From: an uncultured Lysobacterales bacterium
GTDB taxonomy: Bacteria; Pseudomonadota; Gammaproteobacteria; Xanthomonadales; Xanthomonadaceae
DNA length: 19,296 nucleotides
NCBI GenBank assembly: GCA_946886865.1
Contig: CAMPJI010000044.1
Span: 1 to 19,296 of the forward strand
Reading direction: 5' to 3'
Shown: positions 6,223 to 15,445 of the stretch, piece by piece
Layout of the letters: each line of letters starts with the position of its first letter
Numbering within the stretch: position 1 is the first letter of the stretch
Program-made: the position numbers and the translations under genes
The notes under the pieces: generated by a model
What the model was told of the DNA's origin: nothing
Database searches by the model: none
Seen by the model: the letters and a program-made list of their open reading frames with translations, nothing else

Positions 6223-7968
6223 ATGATCGAGATCCTCCTTGTATTCGCCCTCGCCATTGGCCTGGGCTGGCCGCTCGGCCTCTACCTTGCACGCGTCATG
6301 CGCGGCGATGCCTCGCGGCTGGACGGCGTGTTCGGCCCCGTGGAGCGCGGCATCTACCGCCTGCTGGGCACCGACGCCTCGCGCGGGATGTCGTGGCGCG
6401 GGGTTGCCAAGGCCTTCGTCCTGAGCAACGTCGTGGTCGGAGGCGTGGTCTGGCTGCTGCTGATGACGCAGGGCTGGCTGCCGCTGAACTCGGACGGCGC
6501 GCCCAACATGCGCTGGGATACCGCGCTGCACACGATGGTGTCGTTCGTCACCAACACCAACCAGCAGCATTATTCGGGCCAGGCGCAACTGAGCTTCCTG
6601 ACCCACATGGCCGGCATTGTCGGCCTGCAGGTCGTCACGCCGATGATGGGCCTGGCGCTGGTGGTGGCGACGTTGCGCGGTCTGTTCGGCGGCCGGCGCG
6701 AGATGGAGGCGCAGGCCGCAGGCGGCGCTGCCGTGTCGTCGCCGTCGCCCTCTGCGGGTCCCGATGAAGCGCGCGACCTCGGCAACTTCTGGGTCGACGT
6801 CACCCGCGCCTGCGTTCGCTTCATGCTTCCGCTGGCGCTGGTGTGGTCGCTGCTGCTGACGTCGCAGGGCGTGCCGTCCTCGCTCCAGGCCGCGCCGGTG
6901 GCCACACCGGTGGACGCGCAGGCCGGCATGGCGTCCCAGTCCATTCCGCTGGGCCCGGTCTCGCCCATGGTGGCCGTCAAGCAGCTGGGCACCAACGGCG
7001 GCGGCTGGTACGGCCCCAACAGCTCGGTGCCGCTGGAGAACCCCACGCCGCTGTCGAACCTGCTGGAAACCCTGGCCATCATCCTCATCCCGGTGGCCAT
7101 CACGTTCATGGTGGGGGCCTTCACCCGGCGCCGGAAGCTCACGGCGCTGGTGTTCGGCACCATGTTGCTGATGTCCGTCGCCTCCACGGGCCTGGCGGTC
7201 TGGTCGGAGGGCCATTCGGCCACGTCCACCGACATCGCGCTGATGGAAGGCAAGGAAGTGCGTCTGGGCGCCGACGCGTCGGCCCTGTGGGGCGCGCTGA
7301 CGACGCAAACCAGCAACGGGTCGGTCAACGCGATGCACGACTCGCTCGCGCCCCTGACCGGCGCGGTCACGATCACCAACATGCTGGTCAATGGCATCTG
7401 GGGCGGCGTGGGTTGCGGGTTGCAGCAGTTCCTCGTCTACCTCCTGCTGGCGGTGTTCCTGGCCGGGCTGATGACCGGGCGCACGCCCGAGCTGTTCGGG
7501 CGCAAGATCGAAGCCGGCGAGGTTCGCCTGCTCGCGCTGCTCGTACTGCTGCAGCCGATCGCGCTGCTGGGCATGACGGCGGTCACGGTGGCGTTCCCGG
7601 CGCTGACGGGCAACTCCAACCCCGGCTTCCACGGCATCAGCCAGGTCTTCTACGAGTACACCTCCGCCTTCGCCAACAACGGTTCGGGCTTCGAGGGACT
7701 CGGCGACGCCACCGTGTGGTGGAACCTGAGCTGCGTCCTGCTGCTGGTGCTGGGCCGCTATGCGGCGCTGATCGTGCCGCTGGCCATTGCCGGGCGCATG
7801 GCGGTCAAGCGGGTCGCACCGGAAGGGCCCGGCACCCTGCACGTGGAGACGCCGACCCTCGCGCTGACCCTGGTCGCCGTGGTCGTGATCCTGACCATCC
7901 TGCAGTTCATGCCGGTGCTGGTCCTGGGCCCGATCGCCGAGCACCTGACCCTCTATTCCCTCTCCTGA
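6223..7968 (+). CDS. kdpA: KdpA, potassium-binding channel-like subunit
   Basis: This 581-residue inner-membrane protein selects and passes K+ in the KdpFABC pump. Four pore-loop signatures appear in order: [10 protein letters not shown] (about 110), [14 protein letters not shown] (Thr257 and following glycines), the GGVGCG loop near 394, and FANNGSGF with Gly487. It is somewhat longer than E. coli KdpA (557); a Ser/Pro/Ala-rich cytoplasmic insert at about residues 163-185 accounts for most of this. The second and first filters carry [10 protein letters not shown] and NQQHYSG rather than the E. coli-like NGGGFFNANS and NWQSYSG. The start ATG at 6223 aligns with the KdpA N-terminus. kdpB follows after 52 bases that contain a perfect hairpin. 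Confidence 0.97.
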   Translation: MIEILLVFALAIGLGWPLGLYLARVMRGDASRLDGVFGPVERGIYRLLGTDASRGMSWRGVAKAFVLSNVVVGGVVWLLLMTQGWLPLNSDGAPNMRWDTALHTMVSFVTNTNQQHYSGQAQLSFLTHMAGIVGLQVVTPMMGLALVVATLRGLFGGRREMEAQAAGGAAVSSPSPSAGPDEARDLGNFWVDVTRACVRFMLPLALVWSLLLTSQGVPSSLQAAPVATPVDAQAGMASQSIPLGPVSPMVAVKQLGTNGGGWYGPNSSVPLENPTPLSNLLETLAIILIPVAITFMVGAFTRRRKLTALVFGTMLLMSVASTGLAVWSEGHSATSTDIALMEGKEVRLGADASALWGALTTQTSNGSVNAMHDSLAPLTGAVTITNMLVNGIWGGVGCGLQQFLVYLLLAVFLAGLMTGRTPELFGRKIEAGEVRLLALLVLLQPIALLGMTAVTVAFPALTGNSNPGFHGISQVFYEYTSAFANNGSGFEGLGDATVWWNLSCVLLLVLGRYAALIVPLAIAGRMAVKRVAPEGPGTLHVETPTLALTLVAVVVILTILQFMPVLVLGPIAEHLTLYSLS

Positions 7969-7980
7969 CCCACTCGAAGC

Positions 7981-8007
7981 CGGTGCGTCGGCCACCCCGA
8001 CGCACCG
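7981..8007 (+). repeat. 11-bp perfect hairpin between kdpA and kdpB
   Basis: CGGTGCGTCGG (7981-7991) and its exact reverse complement CCGACGCACCG (7997-8007) enclose a five-base CCACC loop. The foot of the stem ends one base before the kdpB ribosome-binding site (GAGGA, 8009-8013). No T-run follows. It is probably an mRNA structure affecting stability or translation between the two cistrons rather than a terminator, since kdpB and kdpC follow directly. Confidence 0.75.
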
Positions 8008-8020
8008 CGAGGACCGATCT

Positions 8021-10078
8021 GTGAACGACACCTCCACCCACCTGGGCGCCGGGCGCCGCCAGTCGGCGGCGATGCTGGACAGCGCCGGGCTCCGCAGCGC
8101 ACTCGTGGCGTCGGTGCGCAAGCTCTCGCCGCGCCAGGCCATCCGCAACCCGGTCATTGCCATCGTGCTGCTGGGCACGCTGCTCTCGGCCGTGATCAGC
8201 GTCGCCATGCCGGGGCAGTTGCTGTTCGGCGGCGCCGTCACGGCCATCCTGCTGCTGACCGTCTTGTTCGCCAACTTCGCCGAAGCGGTCGCCGAGGCCC
8301 GCGGTCGCGGCCAGGCCGCGTCGCTGCGGGCCGCGCGGCGGGACCTGGTCGCGCGCCGGCTCCAGGGCCGCACCCGTCCCAGTGGCGAGGCGCAGGTGCC
8401 GGCCTCCGACCTGCGCCCCGGCGACCACGTCATCGTCTCGGCGGGCGAGTTCTTGCCGGCCGACGGCGAGATCGTCGAAGGCATGGCCACCATCAACGAG
8501 GCCGCCGTCACCGGCGAGTCGGCCCCCGTACTGCGCGAGGCCGGCACCGACCGCTCCGGCGTGATCGGCGGCACCAAGGTGCTGTCGGATGAAATCGTCG
8601 TCCGGGTGGCCGCAGAACCCGGCCACAGCTTCCTCGACCGCATGATCGCCCTGGTCGAGGGCGCCTCGCGGCAGAAGACGCCCAACGAGATCGCTCTGAC
8701 GATGTTGCTGGCGGCGATGACGCTGACCTTCCTCGTGGTGGTCGCCACCCTGCCGGCGCTGGCCGGCTTCGTCGGCGCCACGCTCGACCCGCTGCTGCTG
8801 ATCGCGCTGCTGGTGTGCCTGATCCCGACCACCATTGGCGGCCTGCTGCCGGCAATCGGCATCGCCGGCATGAACCGCGCACTGTCGGCCAACGTTCTGG
8901 CCAAGTCCGGTAAGGCGGTGGAAATTGCAGGCGACGTGGACGTGCTGCTGCTCGACAAGACCGGGACGATCACCCACGGCGACCGCCAGGCCACCGCGTT
9001 CCACCCGCTGGCCGGCGTGGATGCCGAGCAGCTGCGCGAGGCTGCCATGCTGGCCTCGCTGGCCGACCCCACGCCCGAGGGCAAGTCGATCGTCAAGCTG
9101 GCGCGGGCGCAGGGCGAACCGCTGCAGGATCCGGCCGACGCCCGCTACCTCCAGTTCTCCGCGCAGACCCGGATGTCCGGCGTCGACATGGAAGGCGGCG
9201 CGCGCGTGATCCGCAAGGGCGCGCGTGATGCCATCGAACGCCACGTGCACGCGCAGGGCGGCCAGGTCACCGCGGAACTGGCCGCGCGCGTGGACACCGT
9301 GGCGCGCAGCGGCGCCACCCCCCTGGTGGTGTCCGACGGCCGTCACGCGCTGGGGGTGGTCGAGCTCTCCGACGTGGTGAAGTCCGGCGTGTCCGAACGT
9401 TTCGCGCGGATGCGTGCAATGGGCATCCGCACGGTGATGATCACCGGCGACAACCCGCTCACCGCCGCGGCGATCGCCGCCGAGGCCGGCGTGGACGACT
9501 ACATCGCCGAGGCGACGCCGGAGGACAAGCTGGCACGCATCCGCCAGGAGCAGGCCGCCGGCCGCCTGGTTGCCATGGTCGGCGACGGCACCAACGATGC
9601 GCCGGCGCTAGCGCAGGCCGACGTGGGCCTGGCGATGAACTCCGGTACCCAGGCCGCGCGCGAGGCCGGCAACATGGTCGACCTGGACTCCGACCCGGCC
9701 AAGCTGCTGGAGGTCGTCGAGGTCGGCAAGCAGCAGCTCATCACCCGCGGTGCGCTGACCACGTTCTCGCTGGCCAACGACGTCTCCAAGTACTTTGCCA
9801 TCCTGCCGGCGCTGTTCGCCGCCGCACTTCCACAGCTGGGCGTGCTGGACGTCATGCAGCTGTCCAGCCCCACCAACGCCGTGCTGGCCGCGCTCATCTT
9901 CAATGCGCTGGTGATCCCGGCGCTGATCCCGCTGGCGCTGGCCGGCGTGCGATTCCGCCCGGCCAGCGCGACCACCCTGCTGCGCCGGAACATGCTGGTG
10001 TACGGCGTGGGCGGCGTGCTGCTGCCGTTCGTTGCCATCAAGCTGATCGACATGGCCCTTGCGGCCCTGGGAGCCTGA
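8021..10078 (+). CDS. kdpB: KdpB, P-type ATPase catalytic subunit
   Basis: The 685-residue protein is the ATP-hydrolysing subunit of KdpFABC. The phosphorylated aspartate is Asp312 in [13 protein letters not shown] is at 164-167; [10 protein letters not shown] starts at Gly521. Asp587 and Lys590 in [10 protein letters not shown] match the intramembrane charged pair that couples KdpB to K+ movement. The length fits the family. Translation starts at a GTG (8021), supported by GAGGA at 8009-8013; no better ATG lies nearby, and the residues after it lead naturally into the conserved [11 protein letters not shown] region. Its stop codon is one base from the kdpC start, so B and C are translationally coupled. 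Confidence 0.97.
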   Translation: MNDTSTHLGAGRRQSAAMLDSAGLRSALVASVRKLSPRQAIRNPVIAIVLLGTLLSAVISVAMPGQLLFGGAVTAILLLTVLFANFAEAVAEARGRGQAASLRAARRDLVARRLQGRTRPSGEAQVPASDLRPGDHVIVSAGEFLPADGEIVEGMATINEAAVTGESAPVLREAGTDRSGVIGGTKVLSDEIVVRVAAEPGHSFLDRMIALVEGASRQKTPNEIALTMLLAAMTLTFLVVVATLPALAGFVGATLDPLLLIALLVCLIPTTIGGLLPAIGIAGMNRALSANVLAKSGKAVEIAGDVDVLLLDKTGTITHGDRQATAFHPLAGVDAEQLREAAMLASLADPTPEGKSIVKLARAQGEPLQDPADARYLQFSAQTRMSGVDMEGGARVIRKGARDAIERHVHAQGGQVTAELAARVDTVARSGATPLVVSDGRHALGVVELSDVVKSGVSERFARMRAMGIRTVMITGDNPLTAAAIAAEAGVDDYIAEATPEDKLARIRQEQAAGRLVAMVGDGTNDAPALAQADVGLAMNSGTQAAREAGNMVDLDSDPAKLLEVVEVGKQQLITRGALTTFSLANDVSKYFAILPALFAAALPQLGVLDVMQLSSPTNAVLAALIFNALVIPALIPLALAGVRFRPASATTLLRRNMLVYGVGGVLLPFVAIKLIDMALAALGA

Positions 10079-10079
10079 C

Positions 10080-10697
10080 ATGACCCGTCCCATCCACCAC
10101 CCTGCCCCGCCCGTCCATCCCGGCGCCCTGGAGGACACCGCCTCGTTGCGCGCCGCCTGCGGCTTCGCCGGTGTCATCCTGCTGGGGTTCGGCCTGGCAT
10201 ACGCACTGGCCGGCACCGCGCTGGGTGCCGCGGTGTTCCCGCACCAGGCGGGCGGCAGCCTGATCGTCGTCGATGGCACCGTGCGCGGCTCGGAACTGGT
10301 CGCCCAGCCGTTCGTGGCCGAGCGCTACTTCCATCCGCGGCCCTCCGCCGCCGGCTTCGACCCCATGGCCGTGTCCGGCAGCAACCTGGCGCGCAGCAAT
10401 CCCGACCTGCGCGCGCGCATCGATGCGTCCATCGCCGACGTCGCGGCCCGGGAGGGTATCGATGCGAGCGACGTACCCGGCGACCTTGTCACCCAGTCCG
10501 GTGGCGGCATCGACCCGCACATCACCCCCGAAGCGGCGCGCGTGCAGGTCGCGCGGGTCGCACGGGCGCGTGGCCTCACCGCGGGCGAGGTCGAGGCGCT
10601 TGTCGCCGCGCACACCGAGGCGCCAACGCTGGGCGTGCTGGGCCAGCCGCGCGTCAACGTCTTGCGCCTGAACCTGGCGCTGGACGCGGGGCGTTGA
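10080..10697 (+). CDS. kdpC: KdpC, accessory subunit of the K+-transporting ATPase
   Basis: The 205-residue protein has one membrane helix near the N-terminus (about 28-52) and a periplasmic/outer domain with family motifs: FHPRPSA, then SGSNLARSNPDL, and the near-diagnostic SGGGIDPHITPEAA. KdpC assists ATP binding and assembly of the KdpFABC complex. The ATG at 10080 is separated from the kdpB stop by one base and is preferred over an in-frame start seven codons earlier, which would overlap kdpB and add residues not typical of KdpC. kdpD follows after 43 bases. Confidence 0.95.
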   Translation: MTRPIHHPAPPVHPGALEDTASLRAACGFAGVILLGFGLAYALAGTALGAAVFPHQAGGSLIVVDGTVRGSELVAQPFVAERYFHPRPSAAGFDPMAVSGSNLARSNPDLRARIDASIADVAAREGIDASDVPGDLVTQSGGGIDPHITPEAARVQVARVARARGLTAGEVEALVAAHTEAPTLGVLGQPRVNVLRLNLALDAGR

Positions 10698-10740
10698 CCG
10701 CCCCGCCCCTGCAACAAGGCAACCGGGCCACAATCGGCGA

Positions 10741-13434
10741 ATGACGGACACCCGCACCTCGCGCGCCGATGCGCTCATCGGCCAGCTGAGCCGGCAACAA
10801 GCCGGCCGGCTGACCGTATTCCTTGGCGCGGCCCCCGGGGTCGGCAAGACCTACGCGATGCTCACCCGCGCCCGCGACCTCCAGCGGCGCGGGCAGGACG
10901 TGGTGGTCGGCATCGCCGAGACGCACGGGCGCAGCGAGACCGCCGCGCTGCTGGAGGGTCTGGAGCAGGTACCGCGCCGGCAACTCTCGTATACGCCGGC
11001 CGACGGCAAGCCTCGCACGCTCGAGGAGCTGGACCTCGATGCCTTGCTGGCGCGCCGGCCGCAGCTGGCGCTGGTCGACGAGCTGGCACACCGCAACGCG
11101 CCGGGAAGCCGCCACGAGCGGCGCTGGCAGGACGTGGCCGAGCTGCTGGACGCCGGCATCGACGTCTATACCACGGTAAATATCCAGCACCTGGAGAGCC
11201 TCAACGACGTCGTGCACCGCATCACCGGCGTGCGCGTCACCGAGACGGTCCCCGACGCGCTGTTCGACCGGTTGCGCGACATCGTGCTGGTCGACCTGCC
11301 CCCGCGCGAGCTGATCGAGCGCCTGCAGCAGGGCAAGGTCTACGTGCCCGACCAGGCCCAACAGGCGCTCAAGGCGTTCTTCTCGCCCAGCAACCTGACC
11401 GCATTGCGCGAGCTGGCGATGCAGGCCGCGGCCGACCGCGTCGACGTGGACCTGCGCGAGGCCCGTAGCGCACGCGGCCTGCCCGGCACGCCGATCCGGC
11501 GCCGGGTGCTGGTGGCCATCGACGGACGCGGGCAATCCGAGTACCTGGTGCGCGTGGCGCGGCGCATCGCCGAACGCAGCGACGCGCCATGGAGCGTGGT
11601 CACCGTGCAGGCCGGCGGGCGCGATGATCCGCAACGCCAACTGGAGCTCGACCGTGCCTTCGCGCTGGCGCGCAGGCTGGGCGGGGAAACGGCCGCGTTG
11701 AACGGCGTCAACATCGTCGATGCATTGCTCGACCATGCCGGCCGCATCGGCGCCAGCACGATCGTGCTGGGCCGCACCCGCGAGCGCCCGTTCGCGCGCA
11801 TGGTCAACCGGACCTTGACGCAGCAACTGCTGCAACGCGGCGCCCACTACGAGCTGACCATCGTCAGCACCCCCGAGGTGCGCGCACGCTCGCGCCGCGC
11901 CTCAGTGGACCGCGCGGCCTGGCTTGGCCGTCATGACGTGGCGTGGGCGGTGGCGGCCGCCGCCGCTGCGACCGCATTGGCGGCGCTGGCCGAGCGCTGG
12001 CTTGGGTTGTCCGACCTCTCGCTGGTGTTCATCGTGGCGGTGGTGCTGGTCGCCTCGCGCACGCGCATGGCCGCCGCGGTCATCGCCGCCTCGCTGTGTT
12101 TCCTGGCCTACAACTTCTTCTTCATCGACCCGCGCTACACCTTCTATATCGGCGCGCGCCAGGGCGTGGCCACGGTGCTGCTGTTCCTGCTGGCGGCACT
12201 GGTGGCCGGCCGGCTGGCGGCCAAGCTGCGCATGCAGGTACTGGCGCTGCGCGCCGCCAACGCGCAGGCCACCACGCTGCAGACGCTGGGGCGGCAACTG
12301 GCGTCGGCGGCCGACCTGGGGCAGGTCCTGCGCTCGGGCCGGGACGCGCTGCACACGACGCTTGGCGCGGACGTAGTGGTGCAGGTCGATGACACGCGGA
12401 GCGAAAGCGACGGCGCACCGGCGTTGTCGCAGACCGACCGCGCCGCCGTCGATTGGGTGGCCGCCCACGGCCAGACCGCGGGACGGTTCACCGATACCCT
12501 CGCCGGCGCCGCCTGGTGGTGCCTGCCGCTGCGGCTGGACACCCGGTTGCGCGGTGCACATGGCGTGATCGCCCTGCACTTCTCGGCGGATGTCGCGCGC
12601 CTGACCGTCGAGCAGCGTCGATTGGCCGAGGCCATGGCCGAGGATATCGCCCAGGCGGTACTGCGTACCCGGCTGGTGGCGGACCTGGAAGACGCGCGCG
12701 TCAGCACCGAAACCGAGCGCCTGCGCTCGGCGCTGCTCTCGTCGGTGTCGCACGACCTGCGCTCGCCGCTGTCGGTGATCATCGGCTCGGCCAGCACGCT
12801 GGACAATTACGGCGACACGCTGGGCGCGCAGGACCGGCATGACCTGCTCGACACCATCCGCGTGGAGGGCGAGCGCCTGGACCGCTACATCCAGAACCTG
12901 CTCGACATGACGCGGCTGGGCCATGGCGGGCTGGCGCTCAACCGCGACTGGATCGGCGTCGACGAACTGATCGGCTCGGCGGTCACGCGCCTGCAGCGCT
13001 ACGCGCCCCAGGCGCGGTTCGAGGTCCAGGTGCAGGCGGGGCTGTCGCCGCTGTGGGTCCATCCGGCGCTGGTGGAGCAGGCGCTGTTCAACGTGCTGGA
13101 GAACGCGGTGCGGTTCTCCCCCGCTGACGAAGCCGTGGTGGTGGACGCGCGCGAAGTCACTGTCGATGGCGCCGCGCACCTGCGCATCGATGTGCGCGAT
13201 CGCGGCCCGGGCATACCGGACGATGAGCGCACGCGCATCTTCGACATGTTCTACAGCGTCGAACGCGGCGACCGTGGCCGCCAGGGCACCGGCCTGGGCC
13301 TGGCGATCTGCCAGGGGATGATCGGCGCGCACGGTGGCCGGGTCGAGGCACTGCCCGGGCCGGATGGGTGCGGCACCACCATTAGAATCACGCTGCCGAG
13401 GCTTGAGCCGCCGCCGTCTCTCACCGAAAAATGA
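10741..13434 (+). CDS. kdpD: KdpD, turgor/K+ sensor histidine kinase
   Basis: This 897-residue protein shows the full KdpD architecture: an N-terminal KdpD domain with Walker A GAAPGVGKT at 29-37 and the LVDELAHRNAPGSRH Walker B region; a universal-stress-protein domain (about 254-375); four membrane segments of the DUF4118 type (about 394-495); a GAF-like linker; a HisKA domain with phospho-acceptor His671 in SVSHDLRSP; and a HATPase domain with N-box NVLENAVRFSP (about 784), DRGPGIP (about 820) and GTGLGLAI (about 850). It phosphorylates KdpE when K+ is limiting. The ribosome-binding site before the ATG is poor. The stop overlaps the kdpE start (ATGA), so the pair is translationally coupled. 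Confidence 0.97.
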   Translation: MTDTRTSRADALIGQLSRQQAGRLTVFLGAAPGVGKTYAMLTRARDLQRRGQDVVVGIAETHGRSETAALLEGLEQVPRRQLSYTPADGKPRTLEELDLDALLARRPQLALVDELAHRNAPGSRHERRWQDVAELLDAGIDVYTTVNIQHLESLNDVVHRITGVRVTETVPDALFDRLRDIVLVDLPPRELIERLQQGKVYVPDQAQQALKAFFSPSNLTALRELAMQAAADRVDVDLREARSARGLPGTPIRRRVLVAIDGRGQSEYLVRVARRIAERSDAPWSVVTVQAGGRDDPQRQLELDRAFALARRLGGETAALNGVNIVDALLDHAGRIGASTIVLGRTRERPFARMVNRTLTQQLLQRGAHYELTIVSTPEVRARSRRASVDRAAWLGRHDVAWAVAAAAAATALAALAERWLGLSDLSLVFIVAVVLVASRTRMAAAVIAASLCFLAYNFFFIDPRYTFYIGARQGVATVLLFLLAALVAGRLAAKLRMQVLALRAANAQATTLQTLGRQLASAADLGQVLRSGRDALHTTLGADVVVQVDDTRSESDGAPALSQTDRAAVDWVAAHGQTAGRFTDTLAGAAWWCLPLRLDTRLRGAHGVIALHFSADVARLTVEQRRLAEAMAEDIAQAVLRTRLVADLEDARVSTETERLRSALLSSVSHDLRSPLSVIIGSASTLDNYGDTLGAQDRHDLLDTIRVEGERLDRYIQNLLDMTRLGHGGLALNRDWIGVDELIGSAVTRLQRYAPQARFEVQVQAGLSPLWVHPALVEQALFNVLENAVRFSPADEAVVVDAREVTVDGAAHLRIDVRDRGPGIPDDERTRIFDMFYSVERGDRGRQGTGLGLAICQGMIGAHGGRVEALPGPDGCGTTIRITLPRLEPPPSLTEK

Positions 13435-14150
13435 CCGATCCCGCATCCACCGCCACTCCGCCTCCCCGGATCCTGGTCATCGATGACGAGCCGCAAATCC
13501 GTCGATTCCTGGACATCAGCCTGCGGGCGCAGGGGTATGCGGTGTCACTGGCGGACTCGGGCACGGCGGGACTGGAGCAACTGGCGACCGATGGCGCGGA
13601 TCTGGTGATCCTCGACCTGGGCCTGCCCGACCGGGACGGCCACGAGGTGCTGCGCGAGCTGCGCGGCTGGTCGACGGTGCCGGTCATCCTGCTGACCGTA
13701 CGCGCCGGCGAAAGCGAGAAGGTGTCCGGGCTGGACGCCGGTGCCAACGACTACGTCACCAAGCCGTTCGGCGTGCAGGAGCTGATGGCTCGCGTGCGTG
13801 CCCTGCTGCGTGCGCAGGCCGCCCCGGCCGGCACCGAACCGGTGTACGACGATGGCACCCTTCGCGTCGACCTCGCGCACCGCGAGGTCACCCTTGCCGG
13901 CGAGCCGCTCGCGCTGACGCGCAAGGAATACGCGGTACTGGCGCTGCTGGTCCGGCACGCGGGCCGCGTCGTCACGCAGCCGCAGATCCTGCGCGAGGTG
14001 TGGGGCCCCACCCATGTCGAGGACACGCATTACCTGCGCATCCTCGTAGGCAAGCTTCGGCAGAAGCTGGGGGACGATCCCGCGTCACCGCGCTGGATAC
14101 AGACCGAACCCGGCGTCGGCCTGCGGCTGATCGCCACGCCGTCGCCCTAG
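13431..14150 (+). CDS. kdpE: KdpE, response regulator of the kdp system
   Basis: The 239-residue OmpR-family regulator has a receiver domain with acidic pair Asp18/Asp19, phosphorylation site Asp62 (VILDLGLPDRDG), Thr89 and Lys111 (YVTKPFG), and a C-terminal winged helix (about 137-235) with LTRKEYAVLALLVRHAGRVV and the recognition region THYLRILVGKLRQKL, typical of KdpE. It should bind the T-rich direct repeat upstream of the porin. It overlaps the end of kdpD by four bases. It is the last gene of the plus-strand block and faces xthA across 41 bases. Confidence 0.96.
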   Translation: MTDPASTATPPPRILVIDDEPQIRRFLDISLRAQGYAVSLADSGTAGLEQLATDGADLVILDLGLPDRDGHEVLRELRGWSTVPVILLTVRAGESEKVSGLDAGANDYVTKPFGVQELMARVRALLRAQAAPAGTEPVYDDGTLRVDLAHREVTLAGEPLALTRKEYAVLALLVRHAGRVVTQPQILREVWGPTHVEDTHYLRILVGKLRQKLGDDPASPRWIQTEPGVGLRLIATPSP

Positions 14151-14162
14151 CCCGGCTCGGGC
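14150..14162. terminator. Small inverted repeat between convergent kdpE and xthA
   Basis: GCCCG and CGGGC enclose a GCT loop at the kdpE stop codon, within the 41-base gap between convergent genes. A terminator is expected here, but the stem is only five pairs and has no T-run on either strand. Confidence 0.25.
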
Positions 14163-14191
14163 CGTCGGTCAGCTCGAACGCCCGTCGGCAG

Positions 14192-14992
14192 CTATGCCGG
14201 CACGCGAACCGTCACCCACGTCGGCGCGTGGTCGCTGGCCTTGTCCTGCAGCCGCACCCAGCGGTCCACGCCCGCATCCTTCAGCCCCTTGGCGAGTACC
14301 GGGTTGAGCAGCAGGTGGTCGATGCGCAGGCCGCGGTCGCGCTCGGCGTGCTGGCGGAAGTAATCCCAGAACGTGTAGATGACCTTGTCCTCGCCAACGG
14401 TGTGGCGCAACGCATCGGTCCAGCCCTGCCCCAGCAGGTCGAAGTACGATTCACGAACCTCAGGTTGCATCAGCGCGTCCTTGCGCCAGGCCTTGGGGTC
14501 GTAGACATCGAGGTCGCCGGGGATGACGTTGAAGTCGCCCAGCAGCGCGACCGGATGCGGCAGGTCCACCAGTGACCTGGCATGACGGATCAAGCGCTGC
14601 ATCCACTCGCGCTTGTAGTCGAACTTCGGCCCGGGCTGCGGGTTGCCGTTGGGCAGGTAGAGGCTGGCGACGACGATGCCGTGGATCGCCGCTTCGAGGT
14701 AGCGGCTCTGGGTGTCGTCGGGGTCGCCGGGGAGCCCGCGCCGGCTTTCGACCGGCATCGAGTCGCGCGCCAGCAGTGCCACGCCGTTCCATGAGCGCTG
14801 GCCGTGCCAGAGGGCGCCGTAGCCGGCGGCCTCCAACTCGTCGGCGGGGAACGCATCGTCCACCGCCTTCAGTTCCTGCAGCGCGACGATGTCCGGCGCT
14901 TCCTTCTCCAGCCACGCGAGCAGGTGAGGCAGGCGCGTACCGATGCCGTTGACGTTGAACGTCGCCAGTTTCAGCGTTTTACGGGATGCCAT
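14192..14992 (-). CDS. xthA: Exodeoxyribonuclease III (AP endonuclease family)
   Basis: The 266-residue protein belongs to the ExoIII/AP-endonuclease family, which cuts DNA at abasic sites and trims 3' ends. Motifs in order: LKLATFNVNGIGTR with the metal-site Asn, DIVALQELK with the catalytic metal-binding Glu, SWNGVALLAR, SLYLPNG with the catalytic Tyr, LLGDFNVIPGDLDVYD with the Asp/Asn pair, the IYTFWDYF-RGLRIDHLLL segment, and the terminal SDHAPTWV with the catalytic Asp-His. The length is normal for the family. The start at 14992 gives MASRKTLKLATFN, one short lead before the first strand. It is on the opposite strand to kdpE and hemN. The small gene at 15094-15279 lies 101 bases upstream on the same strand. 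Confidence 0.94.
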   Translation of the reverse strand: MASRKTLKLATFNVNGIGTRLPHLLAWLEKEAPDIVALQELKAVDDAFPADELEAAGYGALWHGQRSWNGVALLARDSMPVESRRGLPGDPDDTQSRYLEAAIHGIVVASLYLPNGNPQPGPKFDYKREWMQRLIRHARSLVDLPHPVALLGDFNVIPGDLDVYDPKAWRKDALMQPEVRESYFDLLGQGWTDALRHTVGEDKVIYTFWDYFRQHAERDRGLRIDHLLLNPVLAKGLKDAGVDRWVRLQDKASDHAPTWVTVRVPA

Positions 14993-15093
14993 GGCGGACT
15001 GGGGTCGGTCGCGCGGACGTGGGACACGTCATACGGCGCAGGCGTGCGTCGGTGGGCGGCCGGCCGGTGTGCCTGCGCCCGCGTGCGTGCGCG

Positions 15094-15279
15094 TCAGTTG
15101 GACGCGGCCTGGCGGAAGCCGGTTTCCCAGGCTTCGATGGCGGCCTGCCACTCGGCCAGGTCCTGGCCGGTGGAGGCCGGCAGTGCCTCGGCGGCCAGCA
15201 TCGGGTTGTCGATGAGGGTTTCGCCGCGATGGCGGGCCTTGCGTCCCTCGTGCTGCAACTGGGTGAGGTCGGATGTCAC
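15094..15279 (-). CDS. Small basic/helical protein, possibly Rmf/CrpP-like
   Basis: The 61-residue product is not recognised with certainty. The start is a GTG at 15279-15277 and is supported by a strong AGAGGAGA ribosome-binding site just upstream on the minus strand (complement of 15284-15294), which argues that the gene is real. The pattern EGRKARHRGE...NPM...W...W..GFRQA loosely resembles Rmf/CrpP-type small proteins, which share a Gly/Ala-Arg helix, a (C/N)P turn and a C-terminal W-x-x-G-(W/F). Rmf binds ribosomes in hibernation; CrpP-like proteins are mostly of unknown role. No membrane helix is present. The gene lies between xthA and the divergent hemN. Confidence 0.6.
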   Translation of the reverse strand: MTSDLTQLQHEGRKARHRGETLIDNPMLAAEALPASTGQDLAEWQAAIEAWETGFRQAASN

Positions 15280-15396
15280 GGCGCGTCTCCTCTGGCTTCG
15301 CGTCCGGACGCGGGCGGGCCGCGCGGGGACAACAGGCCCGCATCATCCGCATGCGCCGTGGACATGCGGTGAGCGCAACGCCCGGCCGGGCGGTAT

Positions 15397-15410
15397 TTGA
15401 CCCGGATCAA
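15397..15410 (+). promoter_or_regulatory. Anr/FNR box upstream of hemN
   Basis: TTGAC-N4-ATCAA matches the FNR/Anr consensus in nine of ten arm positions. The centre is 15403.5. A class II arrangement (-41.5) would place transcription start at about 15445, one base before the hemN ATG, with TAGCCT at 15433-15438 as the matching -10. Anr control of hemN is well known in related bacteria. Confidence 0.75.
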
Positions 15411-15445
15411 GGCGGGCATGCGGGCGCCCGCCTAGCCTGCGCCGC

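Noticed and set aside
6154..9096. A 980-codon open frame on the minus strand opposite kdpA/kdpB
   Set aside because: It is antisense to two certain genes, has a low-complexity Ser/Arg/Gln/His-rich translation and no family resemblance; such frames are typical of high-GC coding DNA.
10059..10079. Earlier in-frame start for kdpC
   Set aside because: It would overlap the kdpB end and add seven residues not expected in KdpC; the ATG at 10080 is coupled to the kdpB stop.
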